From assembly GCA_019188255.1 (NCBI GenBank), contig JAETXT010000001.1, positions 620,001 to 684,000 on the forward strand: a DNA stretch of 64,000 bases. Direction: 5' to 3'. Shown here in pieces: positions 10,098-22,187 of this stretch. The DNA comes from Verticillium longisporum. Taxonomy: Eukaryota > Ascomycota > Sordariomycetes > Glomerellales > Plectosphaerellaceae. The notes beneath the pieces were generated by a model. It was not told the origin of the DNA and did no database searches. It saw nothing but the letters and a program-made list of their open reading frames with translations. The translations under genes and the position numbers were made by a program. Every line of letters starts with the position of its first letter. The first letter of the stretch is position 1.

Positions 10098-11339
10098 GGG
10101 CCAACATCTCATTTGCTTGTCTTGGCTTGTCAACTCGTTCTCGTGCAAAATACCAAGGGTCTCCTTTGACAGGCGTTATAAGATTTCATTTCTCCAAGGA
10201 AAAGGATGCGGGCATTCAGTGCGATGAACCAAGCATGGCAGTCATGATGCAATAGAGGGGAGGGGGGTACAACAGCATTTCGATCCGGCATGATCGACAG
10301 GGTATGACCCAAGACAGAAAGGTCAAGGCGTTCGGGGCCGGTGAGCCCCCGGTTTCTTTTAGAGGAGAGATACCCCCACGTTCGCTTGTCTTTCGGTCCA
10401 TTTCCTCCGAGATACGACGAAGGTTTGCCTTTTTTGTTTGCTTTTCTTTTGTTTTTGACGATTTCTTCTTTGTTCGCATGGCGTCAGCCCGAGGTTGGTC
10501 AATGGCTTGGTGGCAGGATTGGCTTTGCCTGTCTTTGGTCAAGCTCTCTCTTTTGGCAGATGGGCTCGACGGAAGGAAAGTGCAGGCCCTTTTTGGTTCT
10601 GGCCTTGGATCGGAAGAGGGCACGACAAGGTGTGTTTTGCGTCTTGCGTTTGCGTCCCCGGTAGAAGGGATTTGAGTCGGCATCGACGAAGGCTGGTTCC
10701 AATGCAAGGCGGATTTGGGACAGAAAAGTTGTGCAGTTCGTAGATAGTTGAATGACGAACATAAACCACTTGATGCTCTCCGCGTGATACTTCTGGTGAT
10801 GTATTGATATTTGGGGGCCACGTGTTGGCTCTTCGCCATCAACAATGCCAGTCTCTCCCTTCACTTGTTGCTGGCATTCATTGCATCAATCTGCTGGTTT
10901 GTCTGTGAACTTATGCATGAGGTGTCACGTGAAGGTGTCGTCCTTTATTTGATTCATGTGGTTGGCTTTGGTTGAGGGAAGTGGATGAATGAACAAGCGG
11001 AGACCATGTTTGATTCACGAGACAAGCAGTTCTTTGCGGAACGAGGCCCAGCTGCATAGGCGCCCTTGCCACTCCTTGTTGGGCGTTAGTTGCAATCACA
11101 TCACCCCCGTCCACGGAGTCACCGTCGTGACCGTTCTAGTTGGGGTATCTAGTCACAAGACTACTCTGGGTCACGATGACAGCATTCAGCAACACGTTGT
11201 CCTACTTGGCGCGTCAGATATACCTTCCCTTGCCAAAACGAACAGCTAGCCCTAAACAACCTTCTCACGCCGTGTCATGAGAATTCTCCCGCACCTACTA
11301 CGTAATTTGGCTCGGGCGATCCCACACACGCGACCCGGT
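10098..11339. other. Gene-free stretch between convergent genes
   Basis: This is the 3' flank of the secreted-protein gene and of the cyclophilin gene. A 209-codon open frame runs on the minus strand (10216-10845), but its composition is random and it shows no domain. No repeat or RNA gene was noticed. Confidence 0.5.
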
Positions 11340-12281
11340 CTACATCTCACCGCACTGCGCGATAACGACATCCATATTCGGCACGTCCTTCCCGCGGTAC
11401 CCCGTCTTCGTAGCCTCCATTTTCTTGACAACGTCCATGCCGTCGACGACCTTGCCAAAGACGGTGTGCTTGCCGTCGAGGAACGGCGTCGGCACCGTCG
11501 TGATGAAGAACTGGCTGCCGTTGGTGTCCTTGCCGGCGTTGGCCATGCTCAGCAGGCCGGGCACGTCGTGCTTGATGGTGAAGTTCTCGTCGGCGAAGGA
11601 CGAGGTGCCGTAGATGCAGGTCGAGCCCGTGCCGTCGCCGTTGAGAAAGTCGCCGCCCTGGCACATGAAGCCCGGGATGATGCGGTGGAACTTGGAGCCC
11701 TTGTAGCCCTGCGGTCGGTTGTGGAGGCGGTGCTCGCCCGTGCAGAACTGGCGGAAGTTCTCGGCCGTCTTGGGCGTCGTGTCGGCGAAGAGCTCGAACG
11801 TGACGCGGCCGAGGGGCTCGCCTGGACCGAGGGGTTGTACATGTCAGCTTTGGGGGGGTGGAGTCTGGGGAAGGCAGTTGCAGACGCATGACGGGAGAGA
11901 GAGCAGGGGGAGGGGGGACCGGAAAGGCCGGAGGCGAGCGGTGAGGGCCGGGGAACGGTATCGTCGGATGCCCGGCCGATGGAGATAAGACTACGGACAC
12001 CCATCGCATCTTGGAGCCGAGGAAGAGGAAGACGTACCGCCAAGGGTGATATCAAAGAAGACCCTATCGGCGCAGTGGGTGTTAGCTCGGAGCTCTGACA
12101 AGTCAGCAGATGCTGCAGATGCTTGTCGCTTGGATGGTGGTGTGGGAGCTCCGCCACCACAGAGGCTCGGCAGGAGGGGAAAGCGGGGTGGTTCTGCTGG
12201 GGGAAAGGGGACCAGGGAGGGGGATGTCGTGATAGCTTCTTACAGAGGATTTCCAGAGGCGGGGAGCTGAGTTGGCGGCAT
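11340..12281 (-). CDS. Cyclophilin-type peptidyl-prolyl isomerase, PPIase H class
   Basis: Cyclophilins catalyse cis-trans isomerisation of X-Pro bonds. The H class associates with the U4/U6 spliceosomal proteins in animals. The model is exon 1 12244-12281, exon 2 12038-12063 (26 nt) and exon 3 11340-11821, giving 181 residues with introns of 180 and 216 nt. Phases agree across both junctions. Family signatures are [37 protein letters not shown], the catalytic-arginine segment [15 protein letters not shown], and [17 protein letters not shown]. The ending VVIAQCGEM is typical of the H class. The residue equivalent to the cyclosporin-contacting tryptophan of human CypA appears to be Phe ([12 protein letters not shown]), which predicts weak drug binding. 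The short, unadorned N-terminus argues for a nuclear or cytosolic protein, not a secreted one. Confidence 0.92.
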
Positions 12282-15034
12282 TGTGGTGGATGTGGATGAT
12301 GTGGAGTTGCGCGGTTGGTGACGTGTCCTGGCTGACTGGAGGAGTCGCGATGAGATTTATGACCAGAACTGAGGTGGAACAGTCAGACGTGCGAGATTGG
12401 GTATCATGTGTGAGTGTGGAAGGGGACGACTTGAAGTCTTCCGTGACCCATATCTCAATTGAGGTCTTCCCAAATACAAGTTCTGCGGGGCAGTGACTTG
12501 TTGGCCCGTGCACGCACGACATCTCCTGCGCATCTGATGGGTGGCTTCATGTTTATCAGCTCTACCTTGGCTGTCGATCACTAGACCCAGAGACACGATG
12601 AGCCGGCTGGGAAGGATGAGATGCTGGAATCAATCAGCTGTCGGTAGTGTCCTCGCCTTTCAACGAATTGGCCTGCAGGCATGGCATATGCCTCAACACC
12701 ACGGTACGCTTGCACCGACATGGGGCTGATGCGGAATACTTCTTTTACCCCAAATTCTTTCCCAGTGCAAAAGTGCCTTGATAGAAACCATTTCATTATG
12801 ACTGCCTGGGAGAAGGACAGCAGCAAGTGCTGTTCCATGCTTGGTGAGAGTGCGTTGGTCTGTACAGGCCTCTCGGGTGGACCTTGTAGCTTTCAAGATT
12901 GCTGCTCGGATGAGCTCAAGAGCAAGCCCGGATTCGCTGTAAAATCACACTTTCTCGAAGTTGAGGCTGTGTAATAATATACCGCTGGGGAGTACGGCTG
13001 GTCTAACCTCCAAAGTCTCCCATACGCGCCCCTTTTCGCTGGAAGTGAAAGGGAGTCCTGGTGTCTCTCGGGCTTCGTTACCATGGACAACTCGCAAATG
13101 AGATTAAATTAGCCCGACTGCAAACAGGCTCAAGAGCTTGCTGTGCAGGAGGGGCTGCTGTCCATAATGCATGATGTCCCTGTAGTTATCGGTCAATAGG
13201 TGACGTGCTAGTTGCCCATACCGAGCTACATCCTGCGCCTTGACGAGCCATGATGATACCGCATGGAAGGCTGTGATGCCCCGCCAATGTACAGTGTTAC
13301 GCCGGGCCTGATAGTTGAATCTCACGCGCACCCGGACCTTATTATTCTCAAGAAACGAGTTACAGGTGTGTTTGTTCTATGAGATCATAGGAACAGTGGA
13401 CATATCTCTGGAATTTTGGGTTGGTTACTGATCGCTGATCATCTCCAGATATTAAGTCCGACATATGAATCTCTCGGCCAGGGTCCAACTCCCCGAGACA
13501 AGTCTGCCGTATCGCGGGGTCGCTATCACGTCAGTCGATAGGCCGGCAGTGGGACGCAGATTTGCATTTGCATGCTGCGGACGGATCGCCACTTCACGCC
13601 GCATACTCGCCCAACCAGGCTTGCCACCTCACTGTATCCAGAACCCAGCACCCATCCTCGCGCCGGCTAGTCGATGCTGCAGGCTTGATCAGTTATCAAC
13701 AGCAAAGCCATTCCAAATAGTGAAGTCACGCATTCGCAGGAGGAAGATCAGGACTCCGAATTTGACATCATGAGGGTGAGCTCAAAGGACCTGACTCGCC
13801 GCACAGGAACCACCAGGCGGGAAGAGAGCTTGGATCTAGGCCGAGGGAGGTTATTGGCGGACGTGCAGCCACCAATACGTACAGCATCAACTGGTTATGT
13901 CCTGATGCTCGAGATCACATGTTGGGTGGTGTACACCACGATGTAACGGCGTCCCGGATGGTGCGGTGCGGTGCGGAATTGATGGTGTGCCGAGATCGGT
14001 GGTGGAGTGGAGTGGAAGGGTGGGAGAGTGATGCCGTCAGACGTTTGCCGATGGAGCCGTAGTCTTCGGTGAAGGATCGGCCTGTGCAAGCGCATCATGG
14101 CTTTTAGCTCGTGTCATGAATCGTCCGTTCAGACACCATGATTATCTCTGCGGATGTGAGCGCTGTCAGTGCGGAACCAGCCTGGTGATGCGGTGGTCTT
14201 AGTGCATCGGCAGCAACCGGCAAGCGACGCCCTACAGACGAAGATGGGAGCTCGAAGGTGTTATTGCCGGAGCGATCTTGACATCCACGCATGCTCTGAC
14301 CAGGGAGGACCGGGGAGCGGCGCTCAGGACGGAGGGGCGGATGTCGCATTAATGACGAGGGTCTAAATGTGGAGGATCGCCACGAGAAGGGGCTCGTTCA
14401 TGCTGTTGTTTGATTGTAGGTGCAGTGTCTCTTCAAGCCTCTTTGACATTGTGATACTCTGGCTTGCATGAGGTTCCTCGAGCTCCTGGCCAAAGACCAA
14501 ATGGTGTCTCTCGAGTGAGGCCGGTTCTTGGACAGCAGAGCCCCAGAAAAAAAAGAGCTTGTCGAGGCTTGGCTTGAGGTCATCTGTGAGATGCTGATGC
14601 AACAACTCGCGAGCACAGCACAACGATGGGCGCTGAGTGGTCCAAAGCAGGACCTGTGGCATTGGCCAGCCACGATGCTGACGAGTCCACGCGGATCTCC
14701 GGGGAAAGATGCACCCACTGCACCGCAGCACCGTCGGAATGTCTAGCGCTTCACACTGTTGTTCGTCTGGGAAGAAGGAGGGCCCTTGTTGTCCCATCCG
14801 TTCCCTTCCAGAGCTCCCCCTCACTCCCAGATCCTGATTCACACATCCTTGCGGAATCGTCGGCTTCAACTGTATCCATCATTTAGTCTTTTCATACTCG
14901 CAGTCGGAATGAGGCTGAGCCGGTCAAATGCCAGAACCGGACGATATGACTCTGACACGCAGGTCCAAGGCCAACCAAACCGGTCCCTGAGGAAGTAACG
15001 GCTGCTAAGGACACCGAGGGCCGCGCATCAAGGT

Positions 15035-15063
15035 TACCTAGCTTGCCTAGCTACCTAGCTAGC
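15035..15063 (+). repeat. TACCTAGCT/CCTAGCTA short repeats
   Basis: Three closely spaced CCTAGCT units, related in sequence to the TACCTAGGTA palindromes found elsewhere in intergenic DNA of this window. Confidence 0.6.
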
Positions 15064-16623
15064 ATTGGGGCCGTAAGGCCACTGCTGACCTCGCCCATGG
15101 AGAAAATGTCGTCTGCCAATCACCAAGACACAGCTAGCGGCGACCGCAACAGGAAATACCAGAAAATTGTAGCACGGCGCCATGTATTGGCTGAGCCTCG
15201 CCTTTGTTTGTCGCACTGAAACAGCTGCAGCTGCAGCAGCCGACCCATGGAACGACCTGGTGTGGCGGGCACGTTGGCTCCCAGCTGAGGGCTAGACTTG
15301 GTTGCGAACGGTACAGCTACGAGCGAGCCCTACAAGCCGACCATCTTTAATCAACACCATGTGCGCAGGAAAGCCTCAGCCCGGCGGTGACGGCTGAGGC
15401 AGGCTTTTGACTTTCTCCAACTCGTGCCCAACGATAGAACGGAAGTAAGAAACGCTCTGTGCCGCTCCCAGTAAGAAAGAGAGTTTACCCGGCCACGCCT
15501 GCGTCAATTGCGGGATCCAGGGATCTCCAGCCGAGGCGCCTAGGGGCCCCGACGCCTAAGCATTCCAGCGTACGAGCCCTTGTGCCACATAGGAAGCTGA
15601 AGCCGCTTGAACACCACTCGCGAGCCGCAGGTCTGGACCCGAGCCAGAATACGGGGATGGCGCGTAGAAAAGGGTCGATGTGGAGGTGGATGTGAGGGGT
15701 TTCGATGCGACTGCGTCTGTGCCGCTTGCCTGTTCGGTGCGTGTCGGGACGAGGGGACTGGGGGAGGCCATATTAGCAACAGCTTCGGGCCGTCCTGAAT
15801 GAGGGGGATACATGGTACATATTCCGGCCTGTCCGACCTTCTGTTCCTGCTTTGGCTTGAGGGCGCCAACTCGATCTCTTCTTCGACGGCATTCTGCAGG
15901 GTCGCACCGACGACTCGTGTGGGCGATCTGAATCGCGCCGCCGCCAGCATGTGCCATACCTCCATTGGAAAGCAGCAACGCCGTAATTGTGGATGCATCG
16001 CAAAGACCGATATTCTCTGTTTTCAGCCGCGACGTCAGAGCTTAGAATCGGACTAGTGACAACAACAGTTCCTTTAGTCTTTTGGCTCGCAAGGCGAGTT
16101 GTGTCACGCCAACGCCGGTCCGGTCTTCAGAAGTCAGTGCTCTGACCTGGGACCGTCAGCGCCTAAAAGGGGCCCGACCCTGCGCCATGGGGACCTGTGC
16201 CGTACTATGATGCATGAAAAGATGCTACAAAAAGTCGACAGGTGCTAGACATTCGTCAGTAGTACGGAAGCCCCGACAGGTTGGCACGTAATAAGCGATG
16301 AATGAGGAAAAGTTGAGCCATTGAATTTCTGACAGTACGAAGGTTAGAGAGCTGGGTCTCCGTGTGGATTGCTCATAGCCCCTGGATTGACCTGGCCGTG
16401 TCTCAAAACAGGGGCAGAGAGACACGACCCGGCCCCTCTCGCCTTGATTGCTCGTTACGGCGGTGCACTGAAGGGTCAATCATCAACAAAGACAAGAAAG
16501 GAGGACCTGATCGCTAAATCTCGCTTCATGGCAGATCTCCAGCTGGTCAGGACAGGCGAAGTGATTTGTTGGGGCGACAACAAGATGCTAGGTGGAAGGC
16601 CAGGCACATGTGAGCATGTAGGT

Positions 16624-16641
16624 ACATAATGTACATTATGT
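16624..16641. repeat. 18-base perfect palindrome
   Basis: ACATAATGTACATTATGT reads identically on both strands and is isolated in gene-free DNA. It could be a dimeric protein-binding site or a coincidence. Confidence 0.8.
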
Positions 16642-17510
16642 GGTGTAGACGAGGGCGCGGCTAGACCGTTGGTTCCAGCAACTCAAATCAATTGCACACC
16701 ACTTCATCGCAAAACCCAAGCCGCCAGTTGCTCATAGCCTCGCCAGTCACCCGCTGCTGGCTGCCAAGTACCTCGCCTATCAAGACAGCTACGCTGCTAC
16801 AGGTGCTCCTGCCACTGCCACTGGTAATGCTGCGCAAAAGACAGGGCAGCTTTTAAAGCCCGCCAAGGAACAGGGTGCCACACCCCCAAGCCCGCCCAGA
16901 AGAAGCTAGTCTGTCTGAGAAATCCCAGCAGCACAGTGCCCAAGCAACTCGGCAGGACCCCCGGACCAGGGAAAGAGCGAGTCGCCATTCTCCCGACTCA
17001 CGAAGGCGAGCCCGGGCTGGCTTTCCCCCGTCTTCCCCTCTTTATCCGTTGCCGGCCCACTCTCGCCACTCCCTGCATCGCCTTCCACTCCTTCGTGACC
17101 TTCCCACTACATCCAGCCAGTCCGCCCCGGACGTTGAAACAAGCGCCCTCTCCACCGGCTATACCCATTTCCACACCACATTGCCGTTGCCGGTCTCGCC
17201 AACCCCCCCTCCCTTCATTTTTCCCTCATTCATCGTCCCAATACCATCAATCGAACGAGGCACGTAGCGACAACAAGCCGATTATCCCTTCGCCCGATAT
17301 ACTGTAGCGGAGGAGGACTGAGGCTACGTGGTGGAGCGCAGGATTGAAGCCCTCTACCCTTCAACAGCAACGACAGCTAAGGTTTCTGGACGTGCGAATG
17401 CTGGGACGCCTTCCACGGGCTCCGACAGCCATTTCCGCCTGAAACCTCCCGCCCGTCGATGACGAGGACGCCCTCTGGCCGATCCCCTTAGACCCCCTCG
17501 TTGAATCAGA

Positions 17511-19059
17511 ATGGCTGCCGTTGCCAACGACATACTCGGCCTCGTTGCCCGCCAGGCTGCCACTTCTGCCTCGTCTGCCATTAACGAGGTGATATCTACA
17601 GCGACCTCAGCCTCGTCGACATCATCACCGACGCCCGACCGAACCTCGCAGGGCCCAGCTGGCCCTTCGCAGTCTGAAGGGAACGGAGGCGGCAGTGGAG
17701 GTGGCGGCGCCAGCTCCCCACTGCTGTTCTTCGTGGCGCTGGGCTTTGGCGTTGTGTTCACCAACCTCTGGTCAGTTTAAGCCTTGTGATCTGCTCTTCA
17801 AGCGTGAACTCTACGTCGCGCCGCAGTTATGCATGTTTCCCTCGAGAAACAACTATTGACGCGGTAGTGCTCAGGATCATTGTTGGTGTGAAATATTGTT
17901 TCCGGTACAACGCTCGCAATCGACAGATGCGCCTGAACGAAGACGGCGAGCCCATTACCCTCGAAAACATGCCTCGCCCGCACCGCCGCCGTCGCGAGAA
18001 GAAATTGATGACGATGGAGGAGGTGAACGAGAAGTTCCCCATGATGAAATACAAGAGCTGGGTACTCGAGCGCGCTAAGGAAGGCTTGCCCACCGCAGGA
18101 GGCGTGTCGGCTCCTCCAAGTCGTGCGGGAAGTGTTCGATCTGTTGAGGGTATTGTTCCCGTTGTCGCTCCTGAGGAGCCTTCAAGGGACCGCAACCCGG
18201 CTGATGTTCAGCCTGCTACCAATGCTGCAGCGGTCACGAACGCTCCCGATGAAAAGAAGGCTACCGTCACGAACGATGTAGATGGGAACGCCGGTCAGAC
18301 TTCTGGCACCACTGCTCAACCAGCCGCTGCACCCCACTGCAACGAGTTCACAGTGAGGACGACGACGATGACGACGAGCATATCAATGCTGCTGTGCCAC
18401 CTGAACTGCTTGCCTCGAGCGGTGATACGTGCGCCATTTGCATTGACAGCCTAGAAGATGACGATGATGTCCGAGGCCTGACGTGTGGTCATGCATTCCA
18501 TGCCGTCTGCGTTGATCCCTGGTTGACAAGTCGACGTGCATGCTGTCCTCTGTGCAAGGCCGACTACTACACGCCAAAGCCGCGCCCTCCGCCTGGTGAG
18601 GCTGATCCCAACAACGCCAATGCCAACGCACGTATGAACATGCCCAACGCACCCCCAGCTGCGTGGTATAACCTGCGTGGATCTCGTCTGGGAGGTTTCG
18701 GCGGCCGCATCGGAGGGTTCATGCCCAATGATTCGCGAAGCCGCAATGCCCGCGGCAATCGCAACCGTCGCCAAACGGGCCAGGAGGCTACAGCTGCGCC
18801 GATTGCGGAAGTTGCTACCGCCACTCAGCCTCCCGTCACCGCTGAGGTGACTCGACCAGCTGCGGCTCCCGCCGCCTCAGGTGCGCGGCAGGGGTTCTCC
18901 AACTTGAGGTTCTGGAGGAGAAACAGAAACGGTGACAGCAATAATGCTGCGCCGAGCCAAGCTGAAGAGGTGACAGCTTCCGGCGAGGCTGTGACCCCGT
19001 CGCAGCTGGAGGCTGGTACACGTGCAGCGCCTGTGCCGAACACTGAAGTGGTGCGGTGA
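17511..19059 (+). CDS. Membrane-anchored RING-H2 finger protein (putative E3 ubiquitin ligase), one intron, one frame break
   Basis: Exon 1 is 17511-17770 and exon 2 starts at 17875; the 104-nt intron splits a Trp codon. A Ser/Thr/Gly-rich N-terminus is followed by one membrane segment ([17 protein letters not shown], continuing [12 protein letters not shown]). A basic juxtamembrane region ([11 protein letters not shown]) and a conserved-looking block ([18 protein letters not shown]) follow. The RING-H2 finger is [15 protein letters not shown] ... [15 protein letters not shown] ... [10 protein letters not shown], with all Cys/His ligands present. The finger is in a different frame from the upstream part. 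The switch must lie between 18253 and about 18360. Adding one C to the C4 run at 18332-18335 joins the frames into the acidic stretch [10 protein letters not shown] and gives 481 residues. I found no intron with correct phase that would explain it. The likely role is membrane-associated ubiquitination; the substrate is unknown. Confidence 0.85.
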
Positions 19060-19636
19060 GCAGTGTTACAGGTCTTGCACGAGAACCGGCATACCAGTAT
19101 AACTGCTCATCTTGAACCATTTCTGTACATTTACCATCTCTCACACAACCGTGGCCTCGCTGGTCTCGGCATGTTCTCTCACTTTCGACTACAGAATCGG
19201 AAGGTCATTATGACACATCTTTGATGCTGCATATTCGAAATACCCACGACACCCCAAACCTATATATCGCGTCTCCGGAGTTTGTTTACTTTGATTTTGC
19301 ATCAGGGGATCTCAAGGAGGACTAGGAGGAGAGATTCATACTGCTACAAGGCAGTTTGGGCACAGCATGAACGCGGGGGAGGATGGAAACGAGTTGGATT
19401 GTCCAATTTTCTCTGGGTCTCAGGGGAAAAGCGGCGGAGTTGCGGCGACATATGCATTCTCGCTGTTTCACATGTGATAACGATTAGCTAGACGAAATCA
19501 CTCATCAACTATCTTGAATGTCATTTGCTGTGTGACGGTGTTCGACTTGGGATCGTTGTCACGAGCGCCATGGATCTTGTTGATTAAGTACGCTGGCTTA
19601 AAGGCCTGACCTATCCTGCAATGCCAACAGAAACGA
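19060..19636. other. Gene-free stretch between convergent genes
   Basis: This holds the 3' flanks of the RING-finger gene and of the DUF3752 gene. Nothing else was noticed. Confidence 0.5.
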
Positions 19637-20746
19637 TTAAAGGAATGACCCCTTCTGGAAGCGGCCCCCAAAGTCCTTGGCCTTGCCCAGCAGCTCCCGG
19701 CGTTGCGTGCTGTTTATCCTGCCCCCCAGCGCCATGTCCTTCTCGCGATCAAAGGCTCGCGCGCTTGGGTCATCCTCTTCCTCATCGTCCTTCCGTCTCC
19801 CGCCCTCCTTGCGCGCCGTGGCGTGTGTCTCGTACAGGCTCTTCCCCCTGACAGCCTCGAGATTCTCCGCCGTCCGCCTCGCGCGCTCCTGCTCCCTGCT
19901 CGGTCGCGCCGCCGCACCAGCGGCGGATGCGCCCTGTCTCTCGAGCTCCGACCCCGCCGGCGCGGCGCGCCCGAGCACGGCGTCCTCGAGGCGCTTGCGC
20001 TTCTGCTCCGGCGTCTCGGTCCAGATGCTGCTGATCTCGGCGGGACCGGCCGCCGGCGCCGCGGCGTGCGGCTTGTTGGGCGTGTAGCGCCGGGTCTTGG
20101 GGTTGGAGGGGGGGCGCTCGCTGTAGCCCGCCGCGGCGGGCGGCGGGGCGAGCATCCAGTCGTCGCGCTGGGGCGCCGCTGGGGCGGCGGCGGGTTCGAG
20201 GGCCGCGAGGGTCGCGGCGCGGGACTGCGCGGCCAAGTGGGCTTGTGCTGCTTTTGAACCTGGCAGGGCGGGTGCGTAGTCGTCTTCTGAGTCGGAGGCG
20301 TCCGAGTCGGCGCCGGGGGCGGGGACGGTCGACGACTCTGCGGTCAGGGAGTCTGCTGGTGGCGGTAGGGAGGGGCCGATTGTGCGTTTTGGGGGGAGTG
20401 AGGGTCCTATTGACGGTTTGCTGGCGGATGCAGTGGTGGCTGCTGAGGATGCGGAGGGCCCGTCGTCGTCGTCGTCGTCGTTGTCGGAAGCATCGAGATC
20501 TATCTCGTCTGTGATCGTTTTGGCGGTCGGTGGGAGGGAGGGGCCGGCGGCCGTCTTGGACGCAGAGGAACCTTGCGCTGCTGGAGCGCTCGGCCCGAAG
20601 CCGTCGTCTGAGGAGTCGTCGTCGTTAATGTCGATCTCGTCTGTGTTGCGTGCTTGCTTCGTTGGCGGTGACTCGTCTTCTTGGTTGTCGGGGGTGCGCT
20701 TGCGCTTCGATGGGCTGGGCGGCATCTGGGGGCCGATTGAGGTCAT
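19637..20746 (-). CDS. GPALPP-motif / DUF3752 protein
   Basis: A 369-residue intronless hydrophilic protein. Its N-terminus MTSIGPQMPPSPSKRKRTPD holds a first GP-x-(L/M)PP motif beside a basic KRKR stretch. Further GPSLPP motifs recur around residues 70, 115 and 130, separated by acidic D/E/S runs. The C-terminal half contains the DUF3752 signatures DDWMLAPPP, SNPKTRRYTPNK and WTETPEQKRKRLEDAVLG, and an ending like GGRFQKGSFL. The molecular role is unestablished as far as I know; a nuclear location is inferred from composition. The GTC/GTT trinucleotide runs on the plus strand are simply codons for the acidic tracts. It is divergent from vps8 across 1.4 kb. Confidence 0.9.
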   Translation of the reverse strand: MTSIGPQMPPSPSKRKRTPDNQEDESPPTKQARNTDEIDINDDDSSDDGFGPSAPAAQGSSASKTAAGPSLPPTAKTITDEIDLDASDNDDDDDDGPSASSAATTASASKPSIGPSLPPKRTIGPSLPPPADSLTAESSTVPAPGADSDASDSEDDYAPALPGSKAAQAHLAAQSRAATLAALEPAAAPAAPQRDDWMLAPPPAAAGYSERPPSNPKTRRYTPNKPHAAAPAAGPAEISSIWTETPEQKRKRLEDAVLGRAAPAGSELERQGASAAGAAARPSREQERARRTAENLEAVRGKSLYETHATARKEGGRRKDDEEEDDPSARAFDREKDMALGGRINSTQRRELLGKAKDFGGRFQKGSFL

Positions 20747-22187
20747 TGTGAAGCTTGCACTGCTGAGATAAGTGCTCGTCTGAGTGAATTGAGCGGCTTT
20801 TCGGGGAGCTCAACGTCACTTTTCGTATCGTTGTTGGATGGTTTGAAGGAGTGAACTGTTGGCCGTCTGTGGGATCCTCTTGTGAAGCTTGCCTGCGACG
20901 GGGGGTTGCTTGCGATTCCCGGCCTGACTAATGCGGTAGCGGATACACTATGGGTGATGAATCGGGCATGTGGATCAATTACCCCAATGTCACTGTCTGG
21001 CATCTATCATTACAGGTCCTCAGGACTTGGTATTCAGAACAATTGCCTGGCGGTCTGGGAAGCAGCATTGTCTGCCATGCTGTGTGAAACGAAACACAAT
21101 TCCCTCCCGAGCCGAAGCGCAAGGCAAGTTGAGTTATGGACCCGTGATCCCAGGTAAGGTCCCAGGCGATAGTTCAGCGTGCTCATTTGTGTCTTCTTGG
21201 AGACAGGATCATCCACATCATCATCGAGAAGACCAGCATCACCCTGGGCATCTATGGGTAGGAGGACGGCTCTCGTTACCAGAGTCTATTTATCTATCAA
21301 CCCAGAAAATTCACGGTCTAGCCGTTAATGTAGGTTGAATTCATTGCCTCTGACATGGTCGATTTGAGAATTGTCTCAAGCTGGCCTTCAGTGCCGTTGA
21401 CAATGCCCTTACCCATAACATCAGGCACAAAAGCCCATGTCGACCAGAGTCTCATTACCGAATCATAAATAGCATGCCATTTCTCAAAACCTGACGTTCA
21501 TTATCGTCGAGTTGCTTGGGTGGGTGACAACCCCGATGAGCTTCCGTCTTGTTTCAAGGTTTGCCACCAATCGTGATCCAATACAGCCTCCCTGCGCCGG
21601 GGCAATACAACGCTCAACACAAGGGAGCTACAGCTCAATAAACTGTGTGAAAGATCAAAAGGCATCATGATAGATAGACTAGTTCACATAGCGAGAGGTC
21701 CATCATCAAAGAAGCAGACATCAATAAACTGGGTGCAGCCTTATGGAGATCAGCGAGCACGGTGCAGCGTTCGTTATGCAGATCGCGCAGCCACTTGGCT
21801 TTGGCACCCCTGACTGCCAGGCTCAGGCCCGCCGGATGAACCGCGGGCCGTTACAGCATTGGCCAGTGGAGGCTCCTCCCCACCCCCAAAGCAACTGCGC
21901 CTCTAGGCAGTTGGAGCTTCCCAGGCGACGTGATACTTGGCTCGCCGCGCACTCCAGGCTGATTCAAGCTTCCTCCACTCGACCACCTCTTCTTGAGACG
22001 CGGCTGTTGTCTGACCAAGAGAACGATTGGGCGATACTACAGCTTATACTCTTTATTTAAAGCTCAGAGATCCATTGCCATATACCCAGACATCCGACAT
22101 CGAACGGGTGACCCAGCACCTCTGAGCTCCACTGAGCTCTTTCGACACACTCGGAGGACATGATACGCGCGTAATGCTCTGCTATCG
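20747..22187. other. Shared upstream region of the divergent DUF3752 gene and vps8
   Basis: No gene is recognisable. The segment is a plain intergenic region with no striking repeat. Confidence 0.5.

Larger units (their letters stand above)
12282..17510. other. 5.2 kb stretch without a recognisable gene
   Basis: Open frames up to 168 codons occur (for example minus strand 14363-14869), but none has domain-like sequence or fungal codon regularity. I found no tRNA B-box, no rRNA and no transposase-like text, and the base composition is not AT-rich, so repeat-induced mutation is not evident. Local features are a run of CCTAGCT units at 15035-15063 and an 18-base perfect palindrome at 16624-16641. 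The last 300 bases are CT-rich and look like the leader of the next gene. Confidence 0.5.

Noticed and set aside
10216..10845. 209-codon open frame on the minus strand
   Set aside because: Composition looks like antisense 3' UTR; no recognisable motif and no credible start context.
18266..18353. Possible intron to explain the frame change in the RING gene
   Set aside because: All GT donors tested with the CACAG acceptor at 18349-18353 have the wrong phase and poor consensus; one missing C in a C4 run explains it better.
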